A stretch of 64,000 nt of DNA, taken from positions 96,878,786-96,942,785 of the forward strand of contig CM023532.1 of the NCBI GenBank assembly GCA_013350335.1. Reading direction: 5' to 3'. The notes below the pieces were generated by a model. The model was not told where the DNA came from. It was given only the letters and a program-made list of their open reading frames with translations, and made no database searches. Positions 9,458 through 21,000 of this stretch are shown piece by piece (within the stretch, counting starts at the first letter, position 1; every line of letters starts with the position of its first letter). The position numbers and the translations under genes were made by a program. Origin of the DNA: Chimonanthus salicifolius. Its lineage: Eukaryota > Streptophyta > Magnoliopsida > Laurales > Calycanthaceae.

Positions 9458-12400
9458 TGTAACACCTCAATTTTTCAATAAAAAGGGATAATTACGAAAA
9501 TGCCCATGAGTTGGAAAATTTAATGTTTTCGATATTAAATGAGGAAAAGGTGGGGCCCATTGCTCAAATTAAGATCCTATGAACGCATTATAAATGTCAA
9601 ATTTGATTGGATGGGTAATGTGCATCAATTGGGTCAAAAATGGCTAAATGGGTCAAAGGGCCCAAATGGGACCCAACGGGTCTTCATGGATTATTTGACC
9701 GTTGTGTGAGCTTAAATTAAATGGGGTTAAGCTGATTTGATTGGAAATCAAGTGGAGTAAAAATGGGTAGGCCTGCTGCACATGTGAAAACCAATTATAA
9801 ATGACCAAAATACCCATAATTTGGTCATGAAGTCAAAAACGGGTCAAGGAGCTAAAGGGGGACCCAACGGGTTGGGTTGACTTTGTTGACCACAGCCGAC
9901 CGTGTGGGCCCACAAATTAGTTCAATGGTGAGTTAAATCAGGTTAAGTGGAACTGATTTTATTTAATTTGAATTAAGAATGAGTTAACTCAAATGCATTA
10001 AATGATTGTCAATTAATAAGGTGAGTTGGACGTGTGAGTTGGACATGTGAGTTGGGTGAGTCAGAATGGAAATCAATGGGACTGTATATCTGTGAGTTCA
10101 GAGGGAATATGAGTAGGTTGGTTCAGTCATAACCACCAAAACAAGTCCCACACGTTGGGGACTTGTTGGGGTGATTTTCATGATGGATTTTAAATGAAAT
10201 ACATGGGAAATGGGAGGTGACGGTTGGGGAGTTGGGAGGCTGCATTGGCAGGTGCCAAGGGGTGCATTGGATAGCACCCAAGACCCATCGTTTTTTATAA
10301 GAATTGATGAGGGAATGGAGGGGTCTTGGGGGCTGAAGTACTAAAGGGAATGACCACCATGGTTATCCGATTTCTACATTGAAAATCTAAGATTTCCCAT
10401 CTCACTCTCCCTCTCTCCAGTTCGTTTTTCTGGCTGGAATAGCAGAGGTGTTTGCACCAGTAGATCAAGCATAAACCAGCAAAGGAAGGAAGGCAAAGAA
10501 GGATAGGAAGTAAAGAGCAAAGGCAAGACAAGAAGCTTGAGAAATTTGGTAAGAATTCTTATGGATTTTGGTTTTAAATATGAGTGTTAAGTTATGAATT
10601 TGGATGACATAATTTGGTCATGTATGGTCGAATTTGTCATAGGTCTGAACCATGGAAGATGGTGTCAAAGAATGATGGAAATGGACCATAGGGTTCGGCC
10701 ACTTTGGATGGCCGAACCCCATGAAGATAATTGGTTGATTTTGATGGTTTTTTTGGAATTTAAAACCGTACAAGTTTGGGACTGTTATTTGATGTTTTTA
10801 TTAGATTTAAAATGCATGTTTTAAGAAGGTTAAAACATGGATTTGGATGTTTAATTCGGACCTAAGATGAATGGTTAAGTGGTTCAAAAACAAAGGTCAT
10901 AGTGTTTGGCCAATGAGCATGGCCGAACCCCATGAAATTGGGTTGGTTTTTAGATGATTTTTTAAATGGTAAAATTCGGTGATAATACACTGCTTATTAC
11001 ATGATTATTGAAACATAAAAATATGTTTATGAGGATCAAGTCATGGACATAGGGTTCGGCCACCTTGGAGGGCCGAACCCCATGGAAGAATTTTATGAAA
11101 TGTATGGTTTTGGAGAGTTGGAAATCATGTAAATTATGGGGTATTGATGTGATTTAAATGAAGGTTCATCTAGTATTTTGGTCGGCCAATGTGTGGCTAA
11201 ACCCTGATAATATTGAAGTTAAGTTATTGATTTAAATTAAGGATAGCTGATTATATTATTAAATCAAGAGAACCATTGGGTTAGGCCATGTGTATGGCCG
11301 AACCCCATGGGCTGCCTTATGGGTTGTTTGTATGGGTTTTACTTGGGGCTATGGTTATTGATTTGGCTCAGCCTATGGATGGTTGAACCATGTAATAACC
11401 TTGGAAAAAGGGTGTAGCTTAAGTTAAATACCTAGGTTAAAGTTATTGGACCAAGGGAGCCATTGGGTTCGGCCATGTATAGGGTCGAACCCCATGGACC
11501 ACTTCATATGGATTATTTTATGTGGAATGTTTTTATTGAATTAAAAGGTTTCAATGTAAAGATCATGGACCATGACAATAGGTTTTGGTGTGGATCCATT
11601 CCATGGAATTGATCGGTAGTTTTAAAGGTTAAAATGGGATATAATTGAGTATTGGAACCAATGGCATAATGGTAAATATGGGTGAAATGATCAAAGGTGG
11701 AATGATCATAGGTATGGTTGTATGGACCCAAATCAAAGGGGTATGGTTCGGCCATGCTGTATGGCCGAACCTTACCAAGGTATTTTTGTACAATTTGATG
11801 TTTAATAGGGATTAAATGAATGAGAGACCCAAAGGATAAATAGGTGAGGTTCGGCCATGGGCATGGCCGAACCCCAGATAATACATTTTTGGGACATTGA
11901 CCAAGTTGGAATTACATGATGAATGTTTCATTTGCTGCTATTTAAATAGGGTATCCAGACTTGCGTATACGGCGTACGAGTCGTGAATGGGTGACGATTA
12001 AGAAAGATCGAACACTGAAGTGAATCTTCAGTAGGTTTCCTACCTACTTATAACCACAGTTTTATACTGGTTTTTATGAGACTCTTGTTTATTTTATTGG
12101 TTTTGAATGATGGATATTATTTACATGTTTTATATGTACATTGGCATCTCATGCATGGACATGGGGTGATGATTGTGGAAACCGGAGCCCACACTTCGTC
12201 GGTATGCCCGAGATGCAACTGTGGGGTCTCCTTAGGCGGTGGAAGTCCCGCCAGGAGAATTATCTGATGATTATGAAACACCGGAGCCCACACTCCGTCG
12301 GAATGCTCGAGATGCAACTGTGGGGCCTCTTTAGGTGGTGAAAGTCCCGCCAGGAGAATTAATAGGTTGATATGAGACACGTCAAGTGATGACTATATGT

Positions 12401-13030
12401 ATGTGTGATGGGGTGGGGCTCATTACATTTGCATACATACCTAGCATGGTTTTATATGTTTTTGATAATCAGACATTTGTTATATGCATGATTTATAAGC
12501 TAACCTTGTGGTAGCCCTGATCGGGAACCTACTGGGCGCGTTGATCTAACGCCCTAATTCTATCCTCAGAAGAGAATGCAGGTGCAAGGAAAGGGAAAGA
12601 GAAGGTCGATGACCAGGCGGGGAGCCAGGCCTAAGCACTTGATTGTGGATTGGGATTTCTTTATTACTGTCTTTTAGTTATATTTTGTGGACATGTAATA
12701 ATTTGATACCTTGTTATGGTTTGTTTAGGATATTAACAATGGTTGGATGGTTTATGTTATTTGTCAATTGAGACTGGTATTTGCTATCTATTCTAGCTAT
12801 TTCCGTAGTTAGTCTAGTATTTATTCCGCAAGTCATTGTATAGTTCCATGTGTGGTTTGTTATCGTGGGTTTAGTCCACGTACACATGTGTGGCCAGTTA
12901 AGGGTCGGACTTAGGTAGTTCGGACTTAGCTCGCGTCGTGACGCCGCCCGCTCTCTGCCATTGTTATTTTATTATCAATTTAAAAAAAAAAAATTGGACT
13001 CTGATTTCTCGGAGAGGGCGGGGCATTACA
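9458..13030 (+). mobile_element. 5' LTR (3.57 kb) of a Ty3/gypsy retrotransposon
   Basis: Starts TGTAACACC and ends GGGCATTACA, the TG...CA of an LTR, followed two bases later by a tRNA-Met type primer site. It holds no gene. Visible structure: about seven TTCGGCCA...TGGCCGAA imperfect palindromes (for example 10698-10718, 11053-11075, 11748-11770, 11851-11873), a TATTTAAATAG TATA-like box at about 11938, and a duplicated CGGAGCCCACACTxCGTCGG block at 12182 and 12282. Minus-strand LTRs at 18099 and 48132 are relatives. The partner 3' LTR would lie beyond the gap at 16473. A possible left target site is GTTTA at 9453-9457. Confidence 0.88.
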
Positions 13031-13031
13031 G

Positions 13032-13044
13032 TTAGTATCAGAGC
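13032..13044 (+). promoter_or_regulatory. tRNA-iMet primer-binding site of the gypsy element
   Basis: TTAGTATCAGAGC lies two bases after the LTR end. It differs at one position from the TGGTATCAGAGC commonly complementary to the 3' end of plant initiator tRNA-Met, the usual primer for minus-strand DNA synthesis. Its position directly after the LTR fixes the LTR boundary. Confidence 0.85.
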
Positions 13045-13121
13045 GAAACGGGAAGTTGAATCATCGAAGTAAGATTAAGACGGTTTCATGTCTCACTGAC
13101 AGATAAGAATCCCAACTGACC

Positions 13122-13135
13122 GACTCTTCGGAGTC
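13122..13135 (+). other. UUCG hairpin in the gypsy leader
   Basis: GACTC-TTCG-GAGTC is a perfect 5-bp stem with a stable UUCG-type tetraloop, about 80 nt after the primer site. In retroelements, hairpins at this place can act in packaging or dimerisation; that role is inference only. Confidence 0.5.
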
Positions 13136-13475
13136 AGCTGACTGGGGGCCGGATTAATTTACTTCGAGTGACTCAGACTGAACAATCAATCTGAGAACGA
13201 CAATGAAAGATAGCAAAGTAAAGTACAGTCATCATAACTGGACATATCAAACATAGCAAAGTAAGATGCACTCCCTTGATATCCCCACACTGAGTAACAA
13301 ACAACAGGAATTTAGAGATTTCCCCAGTAACAAAGGAAAACAAAGTGTGAAGATTTGGCAATCTCCCCAAACAAAGCACATGATGTTATACATGAAAAAT
13401 CCCCCAAAATCAAGACTGGTCCTTTATTGGAACGATTGTTGTTGATTTATATGTTTTATATGTTGTGGCATAGAT

Positions 13476-14012
13476 ATGTCAAGTAACGAGGAATATACAG
13501 AGTTATGGGATAAAGGGACACCTAGTTGTCTAGTAGATTTGGTGTCGGCTTCCAACAATACCAGTATGGAAGTCAACATGGACCCTCAGGAGGGACCTCC
13601 CGAGGAAGATGACATGGACTTAGCACTTGTTCCGGAGGATCTTATGGAGGACATTCCATGGATAATGGAACCTCCTGAGGAAGAAAAAGAGGATCTAGCA
13701 CCTTTTCTGGAGGATCCTATGGCAGATGTTCCTATAATATTGGAATCGCTTGGGGAGATAGATCCCTACGATACGTGTGAGTTGTGCAACCAAGACGGGC
13801 ACAACTGTATGTATTGTCCTCACCTCCTAGGCATTGTCTGCCCGTTCTGTGGACTGCATGGGCACGGAGAGGCTAGGACTAATTGTCCTTATAAGGGAGG
13901 ACTTGGGTTAATACCCTGCATGACGTGTAAAGTATTGGGGCACACGGCGATGACATGTCCTGATAACCGCTTTAAGTTCGCTGATGATGCAGGATCTTCT
14001 ACGGAGGACTAG
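13476..14012 (+). CDS. Acidic zinc-knuckle protein ORF upstream of gag
   Basis: An intact 178-codon frame between primer site and gag. The N-terminal about 95 residues are acidic (Glu/Asp/Pro rich). The C-terminal half holds three cysteine clusters: CELCNQDGHNCMYC (irregular), CPFCGLHGHGEARTNC (CX2CX4HX6C) and CMTCKVLGHTAMTC (CX2CX4HX4C, the classic CCHC knuckle). These knuckles normally bind nucleic acid. It is a separate ORF from gag, whose own knuckle is at 15408-15450. I do not recognise a named family; an accessory retrotransposon protein is the likely class. It is one of the few undamaged frames in the window. Confidence 0.7.
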   Translation: MSSNEEYTELWDKGTPSCLVDLVSASNNTSMEVNMDPQEGPPEEDDMDLALVPEDLMEDIPWIMEPPEEEKEDLAPFLEDPMADVPIILESLGEIDPYDTCELCNQDGHNCMYCPHLLGIVCPFCGLHGHGEARTNCPYKGGLGLIPCMTCKVLGHTAMTCPDNRFKFADDAGSSTED

Positions 14013-14576
14013 GCTAGGAAGTAGTATGAAGGGACATTAAAAAAAAAAGAGGGTTATATTGTAAGGGTGCATTTTTTTTTTTATAGGGTTTTGTTTAACC
14101 CTACCCACATTTGTACAAAGATGAATTATGAATTTATATAAAGTATACGATTTTATGATTTTAATGAGGATTTATGGCAATTAATGTATGTTGTGATGGA
14201 AACTATGTCTATGATGTTTCCATGAATAGGAAGAAATGGCGCCACAGAAACATATCATAAAGAATCAAAAGGGAAAAGAAAAAGTATTACAAATTGGAGT
14301 AGGCGAAGGGACGTCAAAGAGAAGGACGCACAAGACGGTAAAAAGAAGGAGGAAGTGTTAATAATCAATCAACAAGGGAAAGTGATACCCCAACGTGAGA
14401 AGGTTGTACATAAGAAGGTGCAATCGGTACATGACAGGGAGCAGTCAGTTCATGATGAGGAGAGATCAGTTCATGAAAGATCACGCAATGAAGAAGAATC
14501 GTAACATTCTCGGCAAGAAGAGGACGATAGTGACCCTTCATATCGACGGGAGGAAGAAGGAAACAGCAATAGCAAC
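14013..14576 (+). other. Spacer and possible gag N-terminus, frameshifted
   Basis: 14013-14235 is AT-rich with short A and T runs and no gene. From ATG 14236 there is a basic, Lys/Arg-rich coding-like stretch (MAPQKHIIKNQKGKEK) that stops at about 14360 and resumes in the same frame at 14395-14580, ending just after the gag frame opens. It may be the original gag N-terminus, now separated from the core by a stop and a frameshift. Confidence 0.45.
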
Positions 14577-15530
14577 GTGACCATAACACATGTACCGCAT
14601 GAACTACACAGCTTGGTGCAAGTTGTAGTTACTTCTGTCCTCCAACAACATATGAATGGAGGTAGAAGCACGAGTGAAACTAATGACCGTAACATGGTAA
14701 GAGACTTCCAACAACAGCGCCCACCTTACTTCAAGGGGAGAGAAGGGCCTGTCGGAGCTGAGAACTGGTTGAAAAAGATCTCTCACACACTGACTCTTTT
14801 GAATATTAAGAGTCATGCTCACAGAATCCTATTGGCCACGTCACAGCTGATAGATGGCGCTGCTAAATGGTGGGAAATAGTGGAGAAACAGCAGGCACTT
14901 GTGCCAGAAGGAGAAAGGATTGCTATGACCTGGGAGCAATTCTCAGCGACATTCTTAGATCACTACTTCCCAGAAGAAGAAAAGGAACGTCAGATTCAAG
15001 CACTCTTGTCATTAGTGCAAGGTTCGATGACGGTAGCTGAGTATCATCAAGAATTTCTCAGTCTAGCAATTTATGCATTCTATATTGTGGACACGGAGTA
15101 TCGGCGGGCTCGCAAGTTCGAGCGTGGGTTACGGCCAAACATTAGGGCCAGGGTAACCGTGTTCAAAGCAGCCACGCTGGAGGAAGTGGTCAGCAAAGCT
15201 ACCATTGTGGAACAAGAACTAGCGGAGTTTGTAAAAATGGACAACCGCCGAGCGCCGAGTGGGAGGGGTACTTATCAACCCAACAAGAAGTTTCGGTCGA
15301 ACTTCAGCAGACCCTCGCCATCTGTTGGATTTACTGGGGGCTTTCGCCCCAACCAGTCCACTCAGTCTGTATCAGTCATTCAGGCATCTAGAGGAGTGAG
15401 TAACTGTTTCCATTGTGATCAACCAGGTCACTACAAGAAAGATTGTCCAAAACTCAATAGGCTTTCATACTCTAGAGGATTGTCTCGTCCACCAGTCAGA
15501 CCGGTTAACTCGAGAGGAGGCAGGATATAA
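14577..15530 (+). CDS. gag: Ty3/gypsy gag polyprotein (capsid-nucleocapsid)
   Basis: 317 codons without a stop. The capsid domain reads PPYFKGREGPVGAENWLKK, then AAKWWE, then W..F...F...YFP, the standard plant gypsy retrotransposon gag pattern. A basic Arg/Ser/Gly linker follows, and then one CCHC knuckle CFHCDQPGHYKKDC (CX2CX4HX4C). Gag forms the virus-like particle and binds element RNA. It follows the zinc-knuckle ORF and is followed by protease in a different frame. The true start may be upstream (14236) in a now-broken frame. Long LTRs plus the protease wording suggest a Tekay/Del-like chromovirus; this is inference. Confidence 0.88.
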   Translation: MTITHVPHELHSLVQVVVTSVLQQHMNGGRSTSETNDRNMVRDFQQQRPPYFKGREGPVGAENWLKKISHTLTLLNIKSHAHRILLATSQLIDGAAKWWEIVEKQQALVPEGERIAMTWEQFSATFLDHYFPEEEKERQIQALLSLVQGSMTVAEYHQEFLSLAIYAFYIVDTEYRRARKFERGLRPNIRARVTVFKAATLEEVVSKATIVEQELAEFVKMDNRRAPSGRGTYQPNKKFRSNFSRPSPSVGFTGGFRPNQSTQSVSVIQASRGVSNCFHCDQPGHYKKDCPKLNRLSYSRGLSRPPVRPVNSRGGRI

Positions 15531-16212
15531 AATCGGGCGAGACGGGCGCCCAACCCTGCTGGAGCTGGACGATTAATTACTCTAACATCTCCAGAAGATG
15601 AGGACCATGCGGTGATACAAGGTATGCGGGTAGTGAGTAGTTCTTATGATATGCACTATTTGATTCTGGAGCTTCACACTCCTTCATAGCTGCATCATTC
15701 ATTCCTGCTAACCGGTACATTAGTTCCAAAGATTAGGCCACAACACTTACAATGTGTCCCCTGTCGGAGACTCGGCATTGGGACTTATATGCACGACAGT
15801 TAACACTGAACTAGCTGGACTCAGATTTGAGTTCAATTATTTGGTGCTTGACATGTCTGAGTATGACATAATATTCGGCATGGATTGGTTGGCTAAGTTC
15901 CAGGCCAACATTGACTGTTATCGCCGAAGAGTGACATTTTGGTCACCCGAGGGCAAGCAACATGTAGTTCGTGCAGACAAACAGAGTGGATTGCAGGAAG
16001 GATTGAACCATGTGGTGTTGAATAATATCACCATAAATAAAGTTCCAATTCCTGAACTTCCAGCAATTGTAAAGGAATATACGGATGTGTTTCCAAAGGA
16101 ACTCCTTGGTTTACCGCCTATGAGGGAGATTAACTTCGAGATCAAGTTATATCCTAGTCACCAGTATCTCTACCACATTATCGGATGGCACCAGCAGAGA
16201 TGTTGGAGCTAA
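15531..16212 (+). pseudogene. Ty3/gypsy aspartic protease region, broken
   Basis: The catalytic motif DSGASHSFI is readable at 15662-15688. A frameshift then moves the rest to the frame 15754-16212, which carries YDIIFGMDWL, the conserved second half of plant gypsy proteases, and the PR-RT linker (ELPGLPPMREI-like). The TAA at 15528-15530 ends gag. A TAG-containing break occurs near 15689 and 15735. The protease would cut the Gag-Pol polyprotein; this copy cannot make it in one piece. Confidence 0.8.
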
Positions 16213-16472
16213 AGAAGCAAATCGATGAGCTGCTTAGGCTGGGATGCATCCGACACAGCACATCATCATGGGGAGCTCCAGTGTTGTTCGTAAGAAGAAG
16301 GAAGGTTTCACTCGGAGTGCGTGGACTCCCGGAAAGCGAATCAGCTAACAGTCCGGAACAAGTACCCTCTACCTAGGATTGATGATTTATTCGATCAATT
16401 GAGGGGTTCCAGCCATTTTTCAAAGATTGATTTGATGTTATCATCAAATCCGAGTTAGGGAAGAAGATATAG
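16185..16472 (+). pseudogene. Ty3/gypsy reverse transcriptase N-terminus, cut by gap
   Basis: The start of RT: MAPAEMLELKKQIDELL, then SSWGAPVLFV, then the [12 protein letters not shown] and FSKIDL blocks in a shifted frame near 16370-16430. Frameshifts are present after VLFV and within the IDL region. The sequence enters the N gap at 16473, so the catalytic YVDD box, RNase H, integrase and 3' LTR are not seen. On the other side of the gap the sequence is EPRV, not gypsy. Confidence 0.8.
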
Positions 16473-16572
16473 NNNNNNNNNNNNNNNNNNNNNNNNNNNN
16501 NNNNNNNNNNNNNNNNNNNNNNNNNNNNNNNNNNNNNNNNNNNNNNNNNNNNNNNNNNNNNNNNNNNNNNNN
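16473..16572. other. Scaffold gap (100 N)
   Basis: Exactly 100 N. Gypsy RT on the left, EPRV ORF2 on the right. Confidence 0.98.
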
Positions 16573-17443
16573 ATATGGATGCATGGAAATTTGCTTTATT
16601 GTGGCAAAACCGCCAATATAGCCATTCGTGGTTCATCAGGTTTAAAGAAGAAAGTCCTAATGTTGTTCCTATTCACGCAATTTCCCTTCATGGTTCTTAT
16701 TTGGATGGTGGACCCATTTTGGTGCTTCTCAAAAAATTCTTCTTGATAATTTCCGTTACCTATTTATTAAATTTGCCAGGTTGAAGAAAAGGTTCCTTAT
16801 GAAGTTTTTAATGTTTCTCGTTTCTTTGCAAAATTCCATATCCCTTATGTTCTCCAATGGAAAATTTTGAAGTTAAGAAGATTCATATGGTCTTCAATCT
16901 CTCTACCAGACTACTTACCAAAATTGGTGGCCAAAAATTGAGAATGACACGTATGAGAGAATTTTGAATCAAATCTCTCCTCCTGAAAAAATCCATAAGC
17001 CAATTACAGATGAAAAGGCCCCCGAGAATAAAATGCTCATGGCTGATCTTTTGGCCAAGAAAATTGCTAAAGAAATTGCTTGAGAAAGATCTCTCGAGCC
17101 CATGGATGTTCTTGTTGAATCTGTTAATTTTGAAGAAAAGATTAAACAAATTTTAGAAGAGTATCTTTCTAAGAAGAAAGAAGGTTTGCATGATTGGGAT
17201 AGTAATCATGACCCTGACGAAAAAATTGGATGACGAAGATGTGTCTCTTGAAAGGTTTAATCCTCGTTGGATCCTGATTCTTGTGTGAATCCTGATGGTT
17301 CTGTCACTGAATTTCTCAGAGGTGGAAAATTTTGGTATACTTCTCCTTCAACTAAAGATGATAAAGAAAAGGAATCTATGCTAGCTGAGCTGTTCTGCAA
17401 GAATTTCACAAAAGCCAAAAAATTGATGAAAAAGAATATGTAA
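16573..17443 (+). pseudogene. EPRV ORF2, C-terminal two thirds (lineage B-like), broken
   Basis: Begins after the gap in the WQNRQYSHSWFIRFKEESP block of ORF2 and runs to a TAA at 17441-17443 after a basic tail. Frameshifts occur near 16670 and 16780, and a TGA interrupts KEIA at about 17083. It differs from the lineage-A copies at many positions throughout, and the adjacent capsid piece resembles the 57150-64000 copy, so I assign it to lineage B. The lineage-B copy at the window end stops before its own ORF2, so this is the only view of the B-type ORF2. Confidence 0.7.
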
Positions 17444-17464
17444 TGAAGATCTTGTCAGCCAATT

Positions 17465-17475
17465 TGGTATCAGAG
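17465..17475 (+). other. Primer-site-like sequence at an EPRV junction
   Basis: TGGTATCAGAG, 11 of the 12 bases of the tRNA-Met primer-site consensus used by caulimovirids, lies just downstream of the ORF2 stop and exactly where the sequence jumps into capsid coding (ATTATAAAGCC onward). The homologous capsid site at 61104-61125 reads TGGTACCATAG, so either a real primer site recombined there through short homology, or two point changes made the match by chance. Confidence 0.35.
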
Positions 17476-18098
17476 ATTATAAAGCCTTGACCTTTGGAGG
17501 AATTATTCAAAGAATTAACAGAGTTGGTATTAACATTTGTACAGACTCAAAATCAGTAGACAGCTGAAAAGGCAAGAAAATATTCAAGAAACAAAGAATT
17601 AGGAGATTTTTGTTTTCAATTTGGCCTTGACCAAACAGCTGAATCCAAAAGAAAGCCATCTCGTTCAAGATTTTTAGTCCAGATAGGAGAAATAAAACAT
17701 TGAAAAAATACAAATATAAAGGCAATAAATATAGGAGAAAATTCAGAGAAAAACCCATGAAACTTTCATGTTTAAGGGAAAACCCAAAGGCTACCCTAGC
17801 CGAAAGAAAACAAGAGAAAAGGAACCCACTTGTTATTCATGTGGACAAAATGGTCATTATTCAAACAAATGTCCCCAAAAGGGAAAATCCTCTAAGAAGA
17901 AGGTTGGAAATATTACCTATGGAGCAGATGAATATTACTCCAGTCAAACATAATGAAGAAGAAAATGAATATAATTCCCTTACATAATATGACAATTCTA
18001 GTCAGGAAAATAAACTTCCTCAAGTTCAACTTATCAAACAATTTCAGGCTTGTTTTTGTATTTCTGATTAAAATGATTCAAGTGATGAATGGTCATTA
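17476..18098 (+). pseudogene. EPRV capsid C-terminus with CCHC knuckle (lineage B)
   Basis: Capsid C-terminal coding matching 61112-61768, with frameshifts. The knuckle CYSCGQNGHYSNKC (CX2CX4HX4C) is readable in the frame 17768-17953, preceded by the very basic KKYKYKGNKYRRKFREKP stretch. The acidic region after the knuckle is interrupted at 18094-18098 (CATTA) by the solo LTR 18099-22624 and resumes at 22625. It would package viral nucleic acid in an intact virus. Confidence 0.8.
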
Positions 18099-21000
18099 TG
18101 TAACGCCCCGCCCTTTTTCACTCGCTTCTTCCCGTAAATCAGAGTCTATTTTTTTTTATAACAAAGCAGAGCGATAGAGCGGGACGTCACGACGCGAGCT
18201 AAGTCCGAATTTCTAAAGTCCGACCCTTAACTTGCCAACCCTATGTGTGCATGGACTCAGTCCATGAAAACGGTTCACACATAGCAATATAAACATGTGG
18301 AATAAAAATCATAACATGCGGAAACATAATAGAGCACAGTTCTATTCCATTCAGATAGCAAAGTGCGTCAAGTCCTTAATCATCATTATCATGACGCAAT
18401 TATCAAATAAAACATCCAACCATAGCAAATTTATCTAAGTTATTACAATCCGAATTCTAGATACTCAAAATACAAGCCCATGAGTATCTTAAACAAAATA
18501 TAAACTAAATCATCCAAGCTCCTATGCCTGGTCTGTTTCACGTTCATCGTTCCCCTCGTTTCCTGTATCATCCACTAAGGTAGAAGTAGGGCGTTAAAAC
18601 AAACACGCCCAATAGGTATTCCAATTAGGGTTAACACATGGGTTAGTAGCAAAAATTCAGATATAAAATATATCAAAACCAGTTATAATAAATCATCCCA
18701 TACTTATAAAGCATCGCATCCAAAACAGTGTATGATAATAGAGGTCCAATCATACTGATAAAAACTAGAAACCTTGCATGATAATAAATATCATAATCAT
18801 GCCGAATCAATGCCATGCCATGCTATCATATGCAATGAGTCCCACCCATCACAAAACATCCTCTTGATGGAAAGCTCCTCATCAATGTATCCCCCATGAT
18901 TCTATTACGGACGTCCCGACGGAGTGTGGATCTCCTGTTACATTTCATACACAGTATCCTCTTGATGGAATTCTCATCATCAAGGTATCCCCCCACGAGT
19001 GTTTTACGGATGCCCCGACAGAGTGTGGGTCCCCGATTACCTGTTCATCCCTCCCATATCATGCATGAAATGCAAATGCCAACATGCTATGTAGAAATAC
19101 AAATCATAGCATTTAAAACTAACATTTAAACCACATGCTATTTTATCATATAAACATAGCATTTAAAATCACAATTTGAAACATATCCTTTGCAACTTAT
19201 ATTCATCAAAAATAAGATAAAACAATGCACATAAACCCATGGTTTCAAAGAGGTGGAATCTTACCAAAGACCGCTAACGTGTTCTTGCGTCTTTCGTCCG
19301 GTAACCGCTCACGATCGTAAACACCCTGTAAGGTCCCGTTACCTTATAATATAAAATCAATCAAAACCAAATCCCACTTGATTTACAATAATGTTTAAGT
19401 CCATAAACACAATAATCATGGGGTTCGGCCATACACCATGGCCGAACCCATGGTTTATCATTTTCAGCCGATATTACCAAATTATCATTGGTCTAATCTT
19501 TAGTTAATATATCTTTTTAATAAACCAAATATAATCCCTATGTCCACCAAACATTCTCGATGGGGTTCGGCTATACACCATGGTGTATAGCCGAACCCAT
19601 GGTCCATTATTTTTACTTAATTACCAAAATGCCATTATACCTAATAACATGACCAATTACATAAACCATGAACGTAGGTCTATATGAAATTAAATCCCTC
19701 ATTACCTTAAACATGCATAATCACTCTAAGTGTCCTTAAAATATTCCAACACATGGTCCATCAAATAATTCATAGGGTTCGGCCATACACCATGGCCGAA
19801 CCCTATATCCATTATTTGACCTATTTACAATCTTGCAATTTCGTCCAACAACTTAGGCTTAGGTTCCAACACATAGGTACATTTATTTATTTTAAACATT
19901 CATAACACTCCCAAATAACCCTTTAAAATAATTCATAACTGATTCCATCAACTTATGTTTGAGTTTCAAAACATAGTTCCATTAATTCTATGTAATTACC
20001 ATATTGTCATCCAAGGCTATAATTCCATTATTCTCACCCTTCATCCCTTGGTTTGGTGAACCATTCATTAAAATTATGCAAAGACCCAAACATGGCCCAT
20101 TAACAAGTTCATGGGGTTCGGCCATACACCATAGCCGAACCCTTGATGTTTCTTTTCCAACTTTTCTTTTCAATGGTTCACCAACTTAGGTCCATAAACC
20201 ATAACCTATACTTGCATCCTCCCTTTAAAATACACATAAACATAAACCCATGAAATTTGTTCATGGGGTTTCGGCCATACACATGGCCGAACCCATGACG
20301 TCTAAGTCCCAATTATTTTCATTGCAACCATTATTAGAAAATCCATAATTAACAAGTCCATAATTAGATAGTTTCCAAATTTATCATGCATCCTTCCATA
20401 ATTAGATAGTTTCCAACTTAATCATCAATCCTTCCATAATTAGAAGGTTTCCAATTTAATCTCCACCTTCCAAAAACAATCCATTCCTTCCATTCTTGGA
20501 TCCTTTCTAAATTAATATCCAACTCCATAATCAGAAAGTTTCCAAACTGAGCATCCATCATTCCATAAAATTAATTAAACTCTAACAACCATACTAAAAC
20601 AACTCCATGGGCTTCGGCTATACACCATGGCCGAACCCTATGGTTCACAATCCTCCTTCTACAAATTATTAAACATTGATCTTACATTTAATCCATTAAA
20701 ATCCAATAAGACGCATTCAATTTATTCATCATTCTTATCCATTTAATCCTTTCAAAAATCATATAACATTAACATCAACTCTTATTTAAAATTAACCAAT
20801 GACCTTTCATGGGGTTCGGCCATACACCATGGTCGAACCCTATGGTTCATCCATGATCATCTCCATGTAAACCTTTTAAGATATGAATAATCTTCCATGG
20901 AGTTCAACCTCCAAAAACCCATAAATCAAACCATGTCTTTCCATGGTTTCCATCTTTCAAACTTTAATTAAATTACCATAGTCCTTCCATATTTTTTCAT

